7,009 nt of DNA from SIG714 sp045629725. Its GTDB lineage: Bacteria > Bacillota > Clostridia > Oscillospirales > CAG-272. The notes under the pieces were generated by a model. The model ran no database searches and was not told the origin of the DNA. It saw only the letters and a program-made list of their open reading frames with translations. The translations under genes and the position numbers were made by a program. Position 1 is the stretch's first letter. Each line of letters opens with the position of its first letter. Location: NCBI GenBank assembly GCA_045629725.1, contig JAZQRT010000057.1:1-7009 (forward strand), read 5' to 3'. Below are positions 6,140 through 7,009 of this stretch, in pieces.

Positions 6140-6224
6140 AAATTCACACACAGACAGGCTTTCGGTGCCGTAAGGAGGCTAATATCCTGCTGTGGTGGAA
6201 ACTAACCGAAGGAGGACATTAAAA
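6140..6224 (+). promoter_or_regulatory. rpsB leader RNA, candidate S2 autoregulatory element with possible pseudoknot
   Basis: The untranslated leader contains two crossing pairings. Helix A joins CAG-A-CAGG (6151-6158, one bulged A) to CCTGCTG (6186-6192). Helix B joins TTCGGT (6161-6166), inside the loop of A, to ACCGAA (6205-6210), just 3' of A. Together they make an H-type pseudoknot. A small GCC/GGC hairpin (6167-6169 with 6177-6179) can form inside. The 3' strand of B runs directly into GGAGG of the rpsB ribosome binding site and shares AA of AAGGAGG. Ribosomal protein S2 is known to repress its own operon through the rpsB leader in gamma-proteobacteria; that the same applies here is an inference from the structure and its position. 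Confidence 0.55.
6209..6215 (+). promoter_or_regulatory. rpsB: Ribosome binding site deciding the rpsB start
   Basis: AAGGAGG lies nine bases before ATG 6225. An in-frame GTG at 6192 would add 11 residues (MVETNRRRTLK) encoded by the leader and the Shine-Dalgarno site itself, so it is not the start. Confidence 0.9.
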
Positions 6225-6947
6225 ATGTCAGTTATTTCAATTAAGCAGTTACTCGAAGCAGGTGTTCATTTCGGACACCACACAAGAAGATGGAACCCCA
6301 AGATGGCAGAGTACATCTTCACAGAAAGAAACGGTATTTACATCATCGACCTTGCAAAGACCGTTAAGAAGTTTGACGAAGCGTACATGTTCGTACGTGA
6401 GGCAGCAACACAGGGAAACATCCTTTTCGTAGGAACAAAGAAGCAGGCTGCTGAAGCTATCAAGGAAGAGGCTATCAGATGCGGACAGTACTACGTAAAC
6501 GTACGTTGGCCCGGCGGTATGCTCACAAACTTCAAGACAATCAAGAAGTCTATCGCTCGTCTTAACAACCTTGAGAAGATGCAGGCAGACGGAACATTCG
6601 ATCTTCTTCCCAAGAAGGAAGTTGCTTCTCTCGTTAAAGAGATGACAGACCTTGAGAAGAGCTACGGCGGTATCAAGACAATGACAGAGCTTCCCGTTGC
6701 AGTATTCATTGTTGACCCCCGCAAGGAAAGAATTGCAGTTCTCGAGGCAAAGAAGCTCGGTATTCCCGTTGTTGCTATCGTTGACACAAACTGCGATCCC
6801 GACGAAGTAGATTATGTTATCCCCGGTAACGATGACGCTATCCGCGGCATCAAGCTCATTCTCTCTGTTATGGCTGACGCTATCGTTGAAGGCAGACAGG
6901 GCGAACAGCTCACAGAAGCTCCCGCTGAAGAAGCAGACGCTGAATAA
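6225..6947 (+). CDS. rpsB: 30S ribosomal protein S2 (uS2)
   Basis: A 240-residue protein of normal length for bacterial S2, a late-assembling protein at the head-body junction of the small subunit near the anti-Shine-Dalgarno region. The N-terminal signature LLEAGVHFGHHTRRWNPKM (9-27) is intact, as are GNILFVGTKKQA (64-75), YVNVRWPGGMLTNF (90-103) and the second signature VDPRKERIAVLEAKKLGIP (163-181) with VDTNCDPD (186-193) and IPGNDDA (199-205). The C-terminal tail is acidic. Codons are strongly biased (for example AAG, ATC, TTC, GAC), unlike the AT-ending codons of the AI-2E genes, as expected for a very highly expressed gene. It is followed by tsf after 46 bases without a terminator, giving the conserved rpsB-tsf operon. 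Confidence 0.98.
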   Translation: MSVISIKQLLEAGVHFGHHTRRWNPKMAEYIFTERNGIYIIDLAKTVKKFDEAYMFVREAATQGNILFVGTKKQAAEAIKEEAIRCGQYYVNVRWPGGMLTNFKTIKKSIARLNNLEKMQADGTFDLLPKKEVASLVKEMTDLEKSYGGIKTMTELPVAVFIVDPRKERIAVLEAKKLGIPVVAIVDTNCDPDEVDYVIPGNDDAIRGIKLILSVMADAIVEGRQGEQLTEAPAEEADAE

Positions 6948-6980
6948 TTTCCGTTTATCGGTTATATAATCACAAAATCA

Positions 6981-6985
6981 GGAGG
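6981..6985 (+). promoter_or_regulatory. Ribosome binding site of tsf
   Basis: GGAGG lies eight bases before ATG 6994. It shows that the last 16 bases of the window are the start of a translated gene rather than spacer. Confidence 0.8.
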
Positions 6986-6993
6986 AAAATAAA

Positions 6994-7009
6994 ATGAATT
7001 TTACAGCTA
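6994..7009 (+). CDS. tsf: Start of elongation factor Ts, partial
   Basis: Only five full codons are present, MNFTA. This matches the usual EF-Ts beginning (M-x-F-T-A, followed in the family by a DVK-LRE-TG segment that is outside the window). EF-Ts is the nucleotide exchange factor that recycles EF-Tu-GDP. The call rests on those residues, the ribosome binding site and the very conserved rpsB-tsf gene order. Confidence 0.85.

Noticed and set aside
6187..6222. Possible leader peptide starting at CTG 6187 behind the upstream AAGGAGG and ending at TAA 6220-6222
   Set aside because: CTG is a very poor bacterial start and the frame is only 11 codons; the rpsB leader is better explained by RNA structure.
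6942..6970. TATAAT at 6965-6970 as an internal promoter for tsf
   Set aside because: No -35 box at 16-18 bp spacing; the nearest candidate, CTGAAT, is 19 bp away and overlaps the rpsB stop. rpsB-tsf cotranscription explains the arrangement.

Overview
The window looks like chromosomal core DNA from a low-GC, endospore-forming Firmicute of the class Clostridia, possibly an uncultured gut or rumen Oscillospiraceae-like lineage. The reasons are a clear spoIVA gene, a YlmC/YmxH-type sporulation protein, strong AAGGAGG-type ribosome binding sites, TTGACA/TATAAT promoters in AT-rich spacers, and a methylerythritol-phosphate pathway gene (ispE). The lineage is inferred from style and gene content, not from a database search. 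I see no insertion sequence, prophage, CRISPR array or other sign of recent transfer.

Left part (1-602): the first codons of a minus-strand ATPase/kinase gene and its promoter. Divergent from it is a plus-strand tRNA cluster, Gly(TCC)-Arg(TCT)-His(GTG), with a consensus promoter and a terminator. A 19-bp perfect hairpin then separates it from the convergent operon. Middle (603-3113): two tandem minus-strand paralogues of the AI-2E/UPF0118 transporter family, probably one operon, the promoter-proximal copy starting at TTG. From 3264, ispE runs divergently on the plus strand from its own promoter and ends at a nested bidirectional terminator facing ylmC.

Right part: spoIVA and a YlmC/YmxH-family gene form a tight minus-strand pair (4231-5986) separated by one base. 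This pair probably acts in spore-coat assembly in the mother cell. Divergent from spoIVA is the translation operon rpsB-tsf, with a strong promoter and a leader of about 85 nt. Only the first five codons of tsf are inside the window.

No wholly new system is evident. The most interesting unexplained signal is in the rpsB leader: two crossing helices (a possible H-type pseudoknot) that would abut the rpsB ribosome binding site, together with a duplicated Shine-Dalgarno motif. Next in interest are the Shine-Dalgarno-less junction between spoIVA and the cysteine-rich YlmC-like protein, and the duplicated AI-2E-family transporters.
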